NCBI GenBank assembly: GCA_013399015.1
Contig: VWZX01006706.1
Location: forward strand, 1,786-65,785
Direction of reading: 5' to 3'
DNA length: 64,000 nucleotides
DNA from: Galbula dea
Lineage: Eukaryota > Chordata > Aves > Piciformes > Galbulidae
The translations under genes were made by a program, and so were the position numbers. The notes beneath the pieces were generated by a model. The model was given only the letters and a program-made list of their open reading frames with translations. It had not been told where the DNA came from and searched no databases. Shown here piece by piece: positions 10,297 through 21,400 of this stretch (its first letter is position 1; each line of letters opens with the position of its first letter).

Positions 10297-13200
10297 TGAA
10301 CTGCCTGTTTTGTCTGCTGCTTTCAGTCTCTCACTCCTGCTAGATCTCTTTACAAGATCTACTCAGACTTCTTGAAAGCTTGTGTTCAGATTGTCTTCAT
10401 ATTTTGTCTCTGCTCCAAGTTCCTGGTTGCCACTTAGTTTAGTTTCTGCTTATTGTTCTTCTCATTTGCTGCCACTTTTACTTCTGTCTAGTTTCTTGTT
10501 GCTTATCTTCCTTGTTGTAATTCCTGGCCCCAGTTTTTCCTGCAGGGGCAAATGTCTCTCTGCTCCCTGACACTCATTATTGCTTATATTTGATAACATC
10601 TACTAGCCAGATAAAAAATCATTATGTTGAATGAGACAGACTTACTAGAGGAAAGCCTGTCTCTAGTCAAGGTCTCAGTAAACACTTTGGACTTTTATAT
10701 GCCAAGACATAACAAAATTTTCAACTCTCTCTTCCACTGCAGTTTTGGTGACATTTTTTTTTGCACAACCAGGATTTGTAGTCACAATTATAACTGAGTC
10801 CTTGCAAATACTGTGAAGTTGAATACTAAGTAACACACATTGTGTTTGGGTGTTTATGTGCAGATACTTAAATATTTCTGCACTGTATGTTTTGTGAATG
10901 GGCTACACAAACAGTTTTACTAACTCTGCAAGACTTTCCTTTTAACCATAGAGTCTAATGTATTTCAGCTGCTGCAGGACAACACTGCTCTATTCTCTGT
11001 AGAAAACTTCATTCTTTGTCTTGTCATATTTATTGTTCTAGTGGTAGTGAATAAAACCCTGCATCTGTTCCTCAGGAAGAACTTAATCCGAAGCTCATTG
11101 AATGCATTGGAGGAGCCTTCATTTGGATTTGGATCAAGCTGTTTAGTTCACAAACAAATGCTCTTTGTGAGAATATGCTTTTCAAGCATTGTACAGAAGA
11201 GTTACAGAGGTTCCTTATTTCTAAAATAATGGTTGCTCTTTAAATCTCTTCTGCTATGCCTATTTAGTTGGAGGAATACCATGCAACTGTACACAATTTT
11301 TGAAATACTGGAGTCTGTGATTATCTTGCCCCAGCAGTTGATATAAATGTTGAATAGATAATCCTGTGGTGACAAGTAGTGCAATATTAAATATGGCTCT
11401 TCCTGTGCATGCAGTAATTCAGAAAATATAGAGAGATATGTTATCTGCCCCTGAGGATGTTCAAGCTCCATCGGGCAAGCTGGACACTGGCAAACCATTT
11501 TTCAGGACTGCCTTATGTTGATGTTATTGATGAAGCAGATTTGAAAGAGGGATTTGTAGAATGAAAGAGGGATTTTTGGAATAAAAGAGGGATACTACTG
11601 AAAGGGATTTTTTTTCTGTGCTTAGAAAAACGAACAGACTGAAAGGAGACATAAAGCCCACAGTGAGAGAAAGAAACAGGGGCTATTGTGGGAGAGGGTA
11701 CAAAGAGACTAAGATAAGGCAGGAGTAATCAAAGCAGAACATTAGCTGGAGTAAGGCTGTAAAGAGCTTTAAATTAAAAGTTACATCTCCAGATTTGCAA
11801 TGACTGCATTTTCCAGTCAGAAAGGAGGGAGTGCCATGAATCAGTTATGCAGAGGTATCCCCCACAAACTGCAATTAAAAAAAAATCAAAATGTAAAAAA
11901 AAAAAAAAATCTTCCTTACAACATCACAGGTACTGAATACTTCTTTGGTACCCGTGAATGGGAACTAACAGTTCCCATGAATTGAAGAGAACACAGTGAA
12001 ACTTGGCTGTTTTGCAACTGCAGAACGGAGTAACTTCTTCATGTGGGTGTAAATTACACAAACAGTTACTACTGGATATTACTCCTGTGACAGAATTGCT
12101 TGCAGTAAAATACACTCCGCTGTGTGGTAAGTGCTGGCAGGGCTACACACGTAGTTTGTAAGCTGATGATGACTAAAAGAGTTTATGGAGCCAGTGCTAA
12201 AACATTACTCACTCACAAGGAGTCACATTTAAGTCAATGAGATTACTCATGTAGCTAGTTGCTGATAGAGATCTTGCCAAGCTATTTCACCACATAATAG
12301 ATGTGTGTAAATGAGCCTGTTAGTCAGCTGAATTACTTCAGAAAATAATTTTAAAGTTCATACTACATTACTATTTGAACTCTAACCACAGCTGAGGTCC
12401 CATTCTGCTCAGCAAACACCCACTAACAGTCAGTCCCAGTCCTAAATGCCTTTAGCTCATCTAGACAAATACGGGAAAGTGACCTTCTTTGAGTCACATC
12501 ACAGGTGATCAGCAACACCAGGAATAAACCAGGGATTTCTAGTCAGTTCCCTTCCAGCAGCTCTTTGCCTTTGTAATACACAACATTTCATCCCCATACA
12601 GAATAGAAAGCATTTATGAATGTGACCTCCAAACTTCCCACAGCTCTTCTGCTAACTGACTGATGGATCTCTGCATTCATTAGTTTTATAAATGCACAGA
12701 TAATTCACAGAAGTACCATTTTCATCTCCCGTGCATTACCACAAGCTGTTGCATTCCCTCATCCAGCTCATCTGCATGTTATTCTGCAGTCAGAGAAATA
12801 ACCAGAACCACAAGGAAAGGAAAACAATTTCAATCAACAACTTTTTGACAGCTAGTCTAAGACACTTAAAAACCTGCATCCCAAGCAAAACTAATTTTTC
12901 ACACTCAGTGAAATTCAGTGTGGAGTCTACTAGATTAGGCATCATCTTTCAGGACTGCATTTCATTTTATAAATGTTATGAAAGTGTCTTGCATATCCAG
13001 CATCATGATCCCAATGTTTTCCTTCCTTTCTTTATTCTGCACTGCTATCAGCATCTTTGGGAGTTCACAGAAAACAAGAACATTGTGCTGACTCTAAAAA
13101 AGGCAGCCTGAAAGTATTTCTTCCTAATCAGAAGAGGTATCCCCTTCCAATTATTTTCCATTTGAAGGTTTGCTGCATAACAATTAAAAAATAACCTGTT

Positions 13201-13585
13201 TCACTGAAACTATGCTCCAATATACTGACAAAGTGCCAGAGGAAAGACTCTGAGAAACCCCTCTCTCTCCTGGATAAAGCAGGAGCAGCAGATAGAGATC
13301 TGGATTCATTCCCTTCTCTCCCTATTTCTCTCTCCTTTCCTCCAAACATCTTCGTCTTTCATTTCCTTCTTTCATCTCCCCATCCTGAACTGCCTTGTGT
13401 TTCTTCTCCTTCTTAACTCCCCACACTCTTTGTTGGCAATGGCTCTGTCCTCTTTCTGCTCATGGAAGAGGATACATCTGTACAGAGGCAGATTGTAAAC
13501 TAGGTCAGATTATGTGGCAGAGAAAAAAAAAGGGTAGAAATAAGAGCCTTTTTGTATAATAACAAGGTCTTACATACGCATGTGG
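10297..13585. other. Unique sequence, no gene recognised
   Basis: Holds a three-copy 20-base tandem repeat (11543-11602), an A-rich patch at about 11876-11910, and a 126-codon plus-strand frame at 12731-13111 with no recognisable domain. No gene is supported. Confidence 0.55.
11543..11602. repeat. Tandem repeat, 3 x 20 bases
   Basis: Three consecutive 20-base units, each opening with GAAAGAGGGAT or AAAAGAGGGAT (11543, 11563, 11583). The first two units differ at only two or three positions; the third is diverged in its second half. A further partial AGGGAT follows. This is local tandem duplication. Confidence 0.85.
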
Positions 13586-13650
13586 CCCAGTTGTCAGAGG
13601 TGTTGAGTGTCTGTGGTTCCCACTGACTTCAGTGGCACTAGTTCCCTTGC
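13586..13650. repeat. Possible ancient amniote repeat fragment
   Basis: The order of words TCAGAGGTGTTGAGTG, then CCCACTGACTTCAGTGG, resembles a dispersed sequence common in reptile genomes, in which a GTGCTGAGCAC-type word is followed by CCATTGACTTCA. From memory of general appearance only; the family name is not asserted. Confidence 0.3.
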
Positions 13651-15739
13651 CCACAGGCTATGTATAAAGAAAAACAGCCTCAATTTTGCAGCCCCCTGCA
13701 AGCAGAAGTTCAGATACGTGGTTGCACTTTCTTGAGCTTTCCCAAGGACATCACAGTAGCCTCAGGATCTGCTTTTGTTGGTTTTTCCTACATGCTCAGC
13801 ACAGCCTTGGGATATAAGTTGGTTAGTCGTTGAAGGAGGAATGAAGTAATACTAGTGGTGACATACCCCTTTTCATTTCACAGGGGACATAAAACAGGCC
13901 TGAAAGGGAATGATAGGTGAGGAACTGTCATTTCAGTGTTAAAAAATTACTACTTTTCTTGACAAATATTGGTTTAATGTAGCTTTATACTCTTCTTATT
14001 TTCAGATGTTTTACAACAATACTGACTAATTTTGCAGTTATTTACATAAAGGCATTTGAACTTCATTGTGAAAATTAGGGAAGGCTACATTCTGGCAAAA
14101 ATAAATTCCTTTTTCCCCCCTGTCTGAAGCCCTCTTAATGCTTTAAAAAAAATACAAAGCATTAACAAAATACAACTTTAAAACAGAAATTTAAGACATA
14201 ATTGTCTGCTGCTGTTGTAGCCATTGAAAATGCAAATTAGAAGTAATGCACAAAACTCATCAAAACATATATCATGAAATCACATTTGGTTTCTCCTGTA
14301 GTATGTTAGCAATGTGCTACATAATTAATACTAAGTAAATGCAGCCCTGTCATAAGAAAAAGCCCAAAGAACCCAAACCAAATCAAAACCAAACCAAACC
14401 AACAAACAAACAAAACCCAACAAAACCAAACCCAAGTATCAGTGACATTTGTGATACTGCTTTATCTAGTGGAACAAAATCAGTGCTGCTGTCATGCAGT
14501 TCAGTCCAGTCATGTATGAAGCCAGTAAGCAGAACAGGAGCAGGTGGTAACTGTTGGAACAAAAGATCAGAGGGCTGGGCACCCTGGAATAGGAGCTTTG
14601 AAGTTCCTTCTTTGGCAGTGTAACATCTTTGGGTGATATGAATATTACAGATTTTTCTCTGCAGTGCCAGTCTCCAAAACTTCAGGCCTTCAAAAAGCTT
14701 GACAGTGGACTATGCTTATTTAAATTATGTTTTTGAGGCCCAGAGGGGAGCTTTCTGCATGGTTCTGAAGTCTTCTGCAACTAAAAAGACTGATTCATTT
14801 CCCTACCTCTCTTCCTTGTGATAACTGCCTTACTCTGTTTCTAGCAGGTGAAGTTTCTAAAAACCCAACAAACATGGTCAGACCCATGAAACATCCAAAA
14901 GGGTTGCAGGCGCTTTGCTTCTGTTCCTCTCTCTCTCCTCTGCATCTCCACTTTGTCATTTGCATCGCATACCTATCTGTGGGAGTACAGACTTCTACAG
15001 CTCTGGGACAGGATCCTGGGTGTGAGCAGTGATGTACATCCATGTACAGTTGCTTCAGTCAGGTGGCAGTTTTTCTTTGCTCCCTGCCTGCTCCAGGCAA
15101 ATAGACTGAACAGAGATGTATTGTGGTTCTAGCACATGCCCTGCGCAACGGTACCACAACCAAAGGGTAGGAGTCCTGTGTTTGGCCAGGTAACTGAATT
15201 GTGGACATTCCTAGGAACATTTCTAGGTGGTGCATCTGAAATACCCCAGCTCAGAGCCAATCTCCCTTCCTCCTTCCCATGACATATACTATTGACAAGC
15301 AAGAAATATGCATTAAAAAAGGCTATCCTTCATCCAGAGAATTTACAGCTAAGTATGAAAGAGATAAAACAGATGGCTGCAGGTACAGAGAATGGCAAAC
15401 AGTTCCCTGGGCCAAAGACCTTGATGGGGTTTTCTTCTGCACCATGCTCTGTGTGCTTTCAGACACACACATTTGCAAGGAGGCTCATGGGCACATATAC
15501 TTAATTACTAAGACAGTTTCTTACTTACATTAATAGCACTGGCTTACAGTTCTGCAGTTAGGTATATATGCATCTATTTCCTTATGCCATTAGCTTTTAT
15601 TGTAAGACCTTCTTGTTATCACAGGCGTTCAGATACACACAACGTGCCTATGTGTGAGCATCTGTGTCCTTGAGTCCTCACCAGAGGATGAATTATCAAC
15701 AGCAGCATGTAACCTCCTATTTTAAATATCAGCATCTAG
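13651..15739. other. Unique sequence, no gene recognised
   Basis: Contains the A/C simple repeat at 14356-14435 and short frames only. No exon, RNA gene or other repeat was recognised. Confidence 0.6.
14356..14435. repeat. Degenerate (CAAA/AACC)n simple repeat
   Basis: About 80 bases containing almost only A and C on the plus strand, built from CAAA, AACC and AAACC words. It is read as a decayed microsatellite. Confidence 0.88.
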
Positions 15740-16915
15740 AGAGTGGAGGATGGCTAATCTGACACTAAACTTCAATATAGACTCTGGAGAACAAGAGGTT
15801 TGCAAACTTCATGCATGTACTGTGCAAATAGAGAGATGCTAATTGAGTTAGAACTGAAGGACACCTGGATTAATGCAATCTATCTGGGAAGAGTCAACAT
15901 GGCTGCTGTAAAGTCCTGCCTTAAACAAACCTCTTGGAGGTCTCTCAAAGGGTCAACAAATATGTGGATAAGCGTGATCTAATTTCCACATCAGACTGGG
16001 TTTCTAAAAGGCTCTTGACAAAAGCTTTTAAGGAGACCAAGCAGTGATAGCAAGAGGGAAGGCCCTGGTATAGCTCAGTAATTGCTTAGAAGATAAAGTG
16101 CAAAGTACAGGAATAAATGACCAGTCCTCACAATGGAGGGAGCTGCTGGACAGTGTGGAGTTCTGCAAGGGTCAGTGCTGGGACATGTGCTGTTCCATGT
16201 CCTGCTATCTTACCTGGGAATGCAGTGAAATAGTAAAGTTCATCAGTGGTATTAATTTACTCAAGTCAGTAATAAGAAGAAAGACTGAATAACTATACAA
16301 GAAAATCATGAAGCTGACTGGTCAGTATAAGAAGTTCAGTGTAGGCAAATGTGAACTGATGCACATGGAGAAACAAGTGTGTAAAACAGTGGGCTCTGAG
16401 TCAGCCATTGCATGAGTAAAATCTCAGGGTTATGACAGTTCCATACAAACACCAGCTCTGTGCTCAAAATTTCTTCAAAAAATATGAAGAGAAAAACATC
16501 ATTATGGCACTGTATGAATCCATGGTTTGTGCAAATCTTAGTGTGTATTTCTTTGCCTCAAGTAGGGTCTATTAGATCAGGATGATATTCAAGAGGGCAA
16601 CAAGGATGGTAAGAGGTACAGAACAGCTTATGGACAAAGGTCCCCAGGAGCAACCTACAACCCTTCAGCCAGGGAAAAGTATAATGCAAAAGAATTACAG
16701 TGGAGGTCTGCAAACCCACGAGCAGCTGAAAGAAAAGATTAAGAGCTGTTCCTCATCTCCAGCACAGGACCTAAGGGGATAATTAAGTTTGTATAGAAAC
16801 TGAAAGGCAGAAGTTCTTCACAAGAGGACGGGTGGCAGGACTGCTGGAAGTCCTTGCCAGAGCCTACTTTGAACACTGCAAGCTTATTAGAAGCCCATGG
16901 AAGCCAGGTCCACTG
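15740..16915 (+). mobile_element. Ancient CR1 LINE copy (degenerate RT region)
   Basis: A heavily mutated CR1 ORF2 running 5' to 3'. Recognisable pieces in order are: a segment near 15915-15975 with AGGGTCAACAAATATGTGGA, the RT block near 16156-16210 that in the right frame reads GVLQGSVLGHVLFHV, a block near 16340-16375 coding VGKCELMHM, one near 16505-16540 coding an ALYESMV-like peptide, and one near 16580-16620 coding FKRATRMVRG. It ends near 16860-16915 with the CR1 C-terminal region. Many stops and frameshifts separate the blocks. The wording resembles the CR1 type abundant in turtles and crocodilians more than young avian CR1, so the insertion is likely old. Confidence 0.78.
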
Positions 16916-17000
16916 TCTTTTAAAAATATATATATACATAAAAAATAGTAATAATTAAAAAAAAAGGCAAACCACGCCAAAAAAAAAAAAAAAAAAAATC
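16916..17000. repeat. A-rich / AT simple sequence
   Basis: A short (TA)n stretch at about 16925-16937, further A-rich sequence, and an A run of about 20 bases ending near 16998. It sits directly downstream of the ancient CR1 body. CR1 does not normally carry a poly-A tail, so it may be secondary expansion or belong to another event. Confidence 0.85.
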
Positions 17001-17419
17001 AAGAAACTAAGATATCAGGCCCTAAAGGAAACAACTTATGAATGTTATGGCATGGAAAAATAGTCTGAGTATTCTAACCAAGCAAGTACTTCATTATATT
17101 TAAATTGGAAAGAAGTAAAACAGTGTCCTAAACACTTTTAGTTGCTCTTCCACTGCTGATACAAAACTATGTCTCTTTATGAGCAAAGTGCATGGTTAGG
17201 CCACTAATCTGTTTTCAACAGAACTGTGAGAGAAGCTGCAGTGATCAAGGATCACAAGAGTAAATTCTGCCAGAACACATAAAGCTGAAGGAGAGTTGCA
17301 GGTACCAATTTTGTAGTTCTGCCCAATCAGCTCTTTGAAGAGGTGACAAAAGGTATTGAAAAGAATGCAAATACTTCTGCACTTTGAAACACACCAATTA
17401 CAGTTCTTAGGCACAAATG
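17001..17419. other. Unique sequence upstream of the CpG island
   Basis: AT-rich sequence with no CpG enrichment; composition changes abruptly at the N at 17420. No gene was recognised. Confidence 0.55.
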
Positions 17420-17420
17420 N
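17420..17420. other. Ambiguous base (N)
   Basis: The only N in the window. It lies exactly at the boundary between AT-rich sequence and a G/A-only tract, a place where assemblers commonly fail. Confidence 0.98.
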
Positions 17421-17545
17421 GGAGGGGCATGAGAAAGGCAGAGGAGGAAGGCTAGAACCACAGGGGAGGGAGAGGCGAGGAGGGAAAGGGAGAATGAAAA
17501 TGCGGGGAGGGGAAGGGAAAGGCGAGGAGGGAAGGGAGGATGCTG
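17421..17545. repeat. Polypurine (GGA-rich) tract
   Basis: About 120 bases, nearly all G and A on the plus strand, with repeated GAGGGAAGGG- and GGCGAGGAGG-type words. Such tracts can form triplex or quadruplex structures and are prone to sequencing error. It forms the left flank of the CpG island. Confidence 0.85.
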
Positions 17546-17897
17546 GCGGGGGAGAGCCCTGCCCTTGCTGTCGTCCACCCACCTCCTCCCTCCTCCTTCC
17601 TGCAGGGTGTCCCCGCCAGCTTCGCGCCCACGGGACTCCCCTCACGCGTGGGGGACCACCCCCTCTCGGGTGCTGGACGGGGCGGGGGGTCCGGGTCTGT
17701 CCGAGCATCCCCCCTACATCCCCCGTGGCCGCAGGTGGAGGGTTGGCTTTTCCCCTGCCCCGGCGGACGTTCGGGGGCCCGAGGGTGGCTTTGCAGCCCT
17801 CCTTGGGGGCGGCTGGGCTGGTGGGTGTAGGGGGATGGGAAGGGGTGAGAGCGGAGTGGAGAAGGTTTGGTAAGATCCCAAGAAACCCGTGACGTAA
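17440..17897. promoter_or_regulatory. CpG island, candidate promoter
   Basis: A GC-rich block of about 450 bases with dense CpG, for example TTCGCGCCCACGG near 17620, TCACGCGTGG near 17643, and CGGCGGACGTTCGG near 17761. It ends with TGACGTAA at 17890-17897, a CRE/ATF-type site. The surrounding tens of kilobases are CpG-poor. CpG islands usually mark promoters in birds. A donor-like TTTG|GTAAGA on the plus strand (GT at 17870-17871) would end a first exon at 17869. I see no TATA box and no confirmed downstream exon, so the direction of transcription is uncertain. Long frames on both strands here are expected from high GC and are not evidence of coding. Confidence 0.6.
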
Positions 17898-18571
17898 TTA
17901 TTTTTTAATCAGCATGTTTTTTTCATGGCCATCTCAATTTTTCCTGGACTCCCCTTTTTGAACCGAAAATCGCCTATACCTTTGTTCCCAGTCTTTCTAT
18001 TTTTAGATCCCTCAGTAACAGCGAAGCATGAGTTTTGAATATTTTATTTCTTTTTGTTTGGCTTCTGCTTAGGACCACTGCATTGTAAACTTCTTAAGCG
18101 TTGGTGTCTCTTGCTAGAAAGTTATTGAAATTATTGCTGAGGTGGGCAGGCAGACAGCTACTGTGGATGTCACATACTGTTGGAGTTCCTGATAACATTA
18201 ATCATTACCCATAAAGAGCAGTTGTCATACTGAAGTTTGTTTTTCATCTTAAGATGAACCACCCATCAGCTCCCAGAAGATGTTCATTAGGGCAGTAAGT
18301 ACCAGCTTAATGTTAGAAGAGAGAGAGCAGATCCCCCAGTTGTGATTTTACCAATGAAATAAACGTGTTCTTTTATTTTGAGCTGTGATTAACAGTTCAA
18401 CGTTGTAATGATATCCTCTGATTCTAGCATTGTCTCATAGCTCTGGTATGTCAATTTGTATTCATGCTGTGTAAGTGTTTTGCAGAGGTTTTGCGTATCT
18501 GACAGGGATTTATTTCACTTTCACAATTACATTTTCTGGTCTCACCAGCCTCAGGAACTCAAGGAAGATAG

Positions 18572-18587
18572 ATATATATATATATAT
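18572..18587. repeat. (TA)n microsatellite
   Basis: Eight alternating AT/TA units following AAGATAG. Confidence 0.95.
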
Positions 18588-19100
18588 GTCAGTATCTGTG
18601 GTAGTACATGACTTTTTTTCCTAAGAAATGCAAGTTATTTTGTATATTTTTTAGATCATAGCTTTTATATCCCTGCATACAGCAGATGAAATTATAGCTG
18701 AAATTGTTTGCATTTAAGCATATTCATTGAAACTATTTCTGACCAATTAGTATGGAGTGGTTTTTATTCAATTTATCTTAATTTTATATCTGAATGCCAG
18801 TCTACATGCTGCCCTTTGATAACTTTTGCCAAAGCAACTTTGCATAAATCTAAAATGTTGCATGCAGATAGTGGCTTTAGAGAACTGATATGTTAGTTTT
18901 TTGTATTACTTTTCATGCATCTCTCTGAAGAGTACATGCCCCGGGTGAGGTCCTAAAAATTAAGCTGTATTTGTAGATGTCTTGTAAAGTACTGATAAGT
19001 AGTAGCTTTTGTGGCAGCTGGTGGATACTTTCCTTCCCTGAGTACGTTTGGTGTCCATACTAAGGGATGTGTGCCTAACTGCTCAGTCCCTCTAAACTAC

Positions 19101-19165
19101 TCAAAACCCCCATTGACTTCAGACAGAGTTTGGGCTAATTTAAGAATACAGGATCGTATGGCTTA
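19101..19165. repeat. Possible ancient amniote repeat fragment
   Basis: The words CCCCATTGACTTCA, then GTTTGGGCTAATTTAAGAAT, then ACAGGATCG resemble a dispersed reptile sequence of the form CCCATTGACTTCA followed by AAGGACTGCAGGAT. It shares the TGACTTCAG word with 13586-13650. The family name is not asserted. Confidence 0.3.
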
Positions 19166-19976
19166 CAGCATGAAAAGGATACCCAGCAGAACTCTGAGCA
19201 GTTTGATGCATACTTTGATCGTGGGATAAGTTAATTCATGCCTGGTTTTGTCTTGTCTAAACGGCAAAACTCACTTTTGCTGCTGGAAAAACCTGCTGAT
19301 TTAGCAGGGGCTATTGATACTGTGTTTATAACAAGACATGAAGAGCTACGTAATGTAGCATCTAGAACTGTCCCTATTATGACCATTCACTGTGTGATTT
19401 TTTTCACATTGACATACTGCAGTACTGACTCTCAGGTGGTCCTGACTTCAACTGAACAACAGTTTTTTCGTGGTTGTGGAATAAACAGTTGCTCAAGCTG
19501 CAAGAATTGTCTCTCTCTCTCTTCCTTCCAAGGCCTCCCTTTAAAAACGTAAAAAACTTTGGCAGCTACCACTCCTAACAGACCGTGCTAAAGGAGCACA
19601 TCATGGTTTTGACAGGCACCCTCTTGTTTGGGTGCCTAAAGTTCATCTTAAATTCTATATTACTTTGATAAAACTATCATGGCTTGCTTCTGTTTTCTGG
19701 TCTGATTCTTTGTATTTGTTTTGATGCCACAAGTTAATGACTGTACTCAAACAGAATTCCAGAGACAATTCACTGAGGAAAAGTCCCTTCCAGTACTCCC
19801 ACCCACTAGCTAGCAAGTCCACTGAAGTTGATATGGATAGTCTTGTGAGAAAAAAAAAATGTTGATCTACTTATTTATGATGATACTAACTTACCAGCCT
19901 GTTTCATTTGTCCTATAGAGGGTTGTTCTTTAATTGGCTGCTGATCAAGACCACTAGAGTACAGGTCTATAAAATT

Positions 19977-20301
19977 AATCATAGAATCATAGAATGGCCA
20001 GGTTGGACGGGACCTTAAAGATCACCTAGTTCCAACCCCCCCGCCATGGGCAGGGATGCCAGTTGCTAGAACATGTCACCCAGGCCCACATCCAACCTGG
20101 CCTTAAACACCACCAGGGATAGGGCATCCACAACCTCTCTGGGCAACCTGTTGCAGTGCCTAACCACCCTCCTGGTAAAGAAATTCCTCTTAATCTCTAA
20201 TCTAAATTTCCCCTCTTTTAGCTTATAACCATTCCCCCTTGTCTTATCACAATTTGACCACTAAAAAGTCTCTCCCCTTCTATCCTATATTCCCCCTTTA
20301 T
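19977..20301 (-). mobile_element. CR1 LINE 3' end
   Basis: Minus-strand CR1. On the plus strand it begins with the complement of the octamer tail (AATCATAGAATCATAGAATG) and continues with the 3' UTR and ORF2 C-terminal region, ending by 5' truncation near 20301. It is diverged from the copies at 2325 and 7197 and has a different tail octamer (ATTCTATG type), so it belongs to another subfamily. Confidence 0.94.
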
Positions 20302-20774
20302 GTACTAAAGTTTAATTATGAAATATAACAGCAGCACTGAATGAATGCCAGCAAATACGGTTACATCTATAATTTATGTAATTCTTTTTGAGCCATATGC
20401 CAAAATGGTACTCCCTTTTCTTCTTCATCTGCAGTTTTAAGTTGTTTCTGCTTAAATAATTTGTAAGACTTTGGGTTGTATTGCTTTGGTAAATTGGTAT
20501 TCCACATCAGTCTGTTTTATCCTTGTGAGTTATAAATACTAATTACTTATGGCAAGAATGAATGCAGTTGAGCAAAGTCCATACTCTGTGATCTCCTCTC
20601 CTGTCTGGGGTTTTGCTGCTACTAAGAACATGCTCCACAGTACAGCTTAGCAGGGGATGGAAGAGGACCTGGAGAATGATTCTGCTGTTTAGTTTTCAAT
20701 AGGGAAGAAAACCTTGTAGTCTTCCTCTGTCCTCCAGTTTGAGTTGATTTTCATCTCAGCCAACTGAAAATGAG
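20302..20774. other. Unique spacer between two CR1 copies
   Basis: About 470 AT-rich bases without recognised features. Confidence 0.6.
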
Positions 20775-21400
20775 ATCATAGAATCATAGAATGGTTTGGG
20801 TTGGAAAAGTCATCTAGTCCAACCCCTCTGCAATGAGAAGGAACATCTTTAACTACATCAGGTTGCTTAGGCCCCTGTCAACCTGTCCTTGAATGTTTTC
20901 AGGAATGGGCATCTACCACTTCTCAGGGCAACATGTGCCAGCATCTCACCACCCTGATTGTAAAAAAAATCTTCCTTATTCTGTCTAAGTCTCCCTTCCT
21001 TTAGTTTAAAACCATTACCCTCATATTCTATCACAACAGGTCCTGCTAAAAAGTCTGCCCCTATCTTTCTTATAGGTTACCTTTAAGAAGTTAAAGGCCA
21101 TACAGTAAGGTCTCCCTGGAGCCTTCTCTTCTCCAGGCTGAACAACCACAACTATCCCAGCCTTTCTTCATAGGGGAAGTGTTGCATCCTTCTGATCATT
21201 TTTGTAGCCTTCCTCTAGATCAGCTTCAGCAAGGTCATGTCCTTCTGATGGTGAGTACTCCAGAGCTGGATGTAGTACTCCAGGTGGAATCTCACCAGAG
21301 CAGAATAGAAAGGCAACATCACTCACCTCCCTTGACCTGCTTATCATACTGCTTCTGATGCAGTGCAGGATAAAGTTGGAGGTGTCCATTTTGAGTTGTC
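20775..21400 (-). mobile_element. CR1 LINE 3' end, 0.6 kb
   Basis: Minus-strand CR1 with the tail ATCATAGAATCATAGAATGG at its plus-strand start and a body running through the 3' UTR and the C-terminal third of ORF2. Typical words are the complements of GTAGATGCCC, CTCCAGGCTGAACAACC and ACTCCAGGTGGAATCTCACC. Numerous substitutions and small indels make it old and inactive. The 5' truncation near 21400 is approximate. Confidence 0.92.

Larger units (their letters stand above)
17898..19976. other. Unique sequence downstream of the CpG island
   Basis: AT-rich, with a (TA)n run at 18572-18587 and a possible old repeat near 19101-19165. A 104-codon plus-strand frame at 19238-19552 shows no recognised domain. 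If the CpG island drives a plus-strand transcript this would be its first intron, but no splice partner was identified. Confidence 0.5.

Noticed and set aside
17356..17892. 178-codon plus-strand and 170-codon minus-strand frames over the CpG island
   Set aside because: They are open because GC-rich DNA has few stop codons, contain the N, and read as low-complexity G/E/R or P/S strings with no domain.
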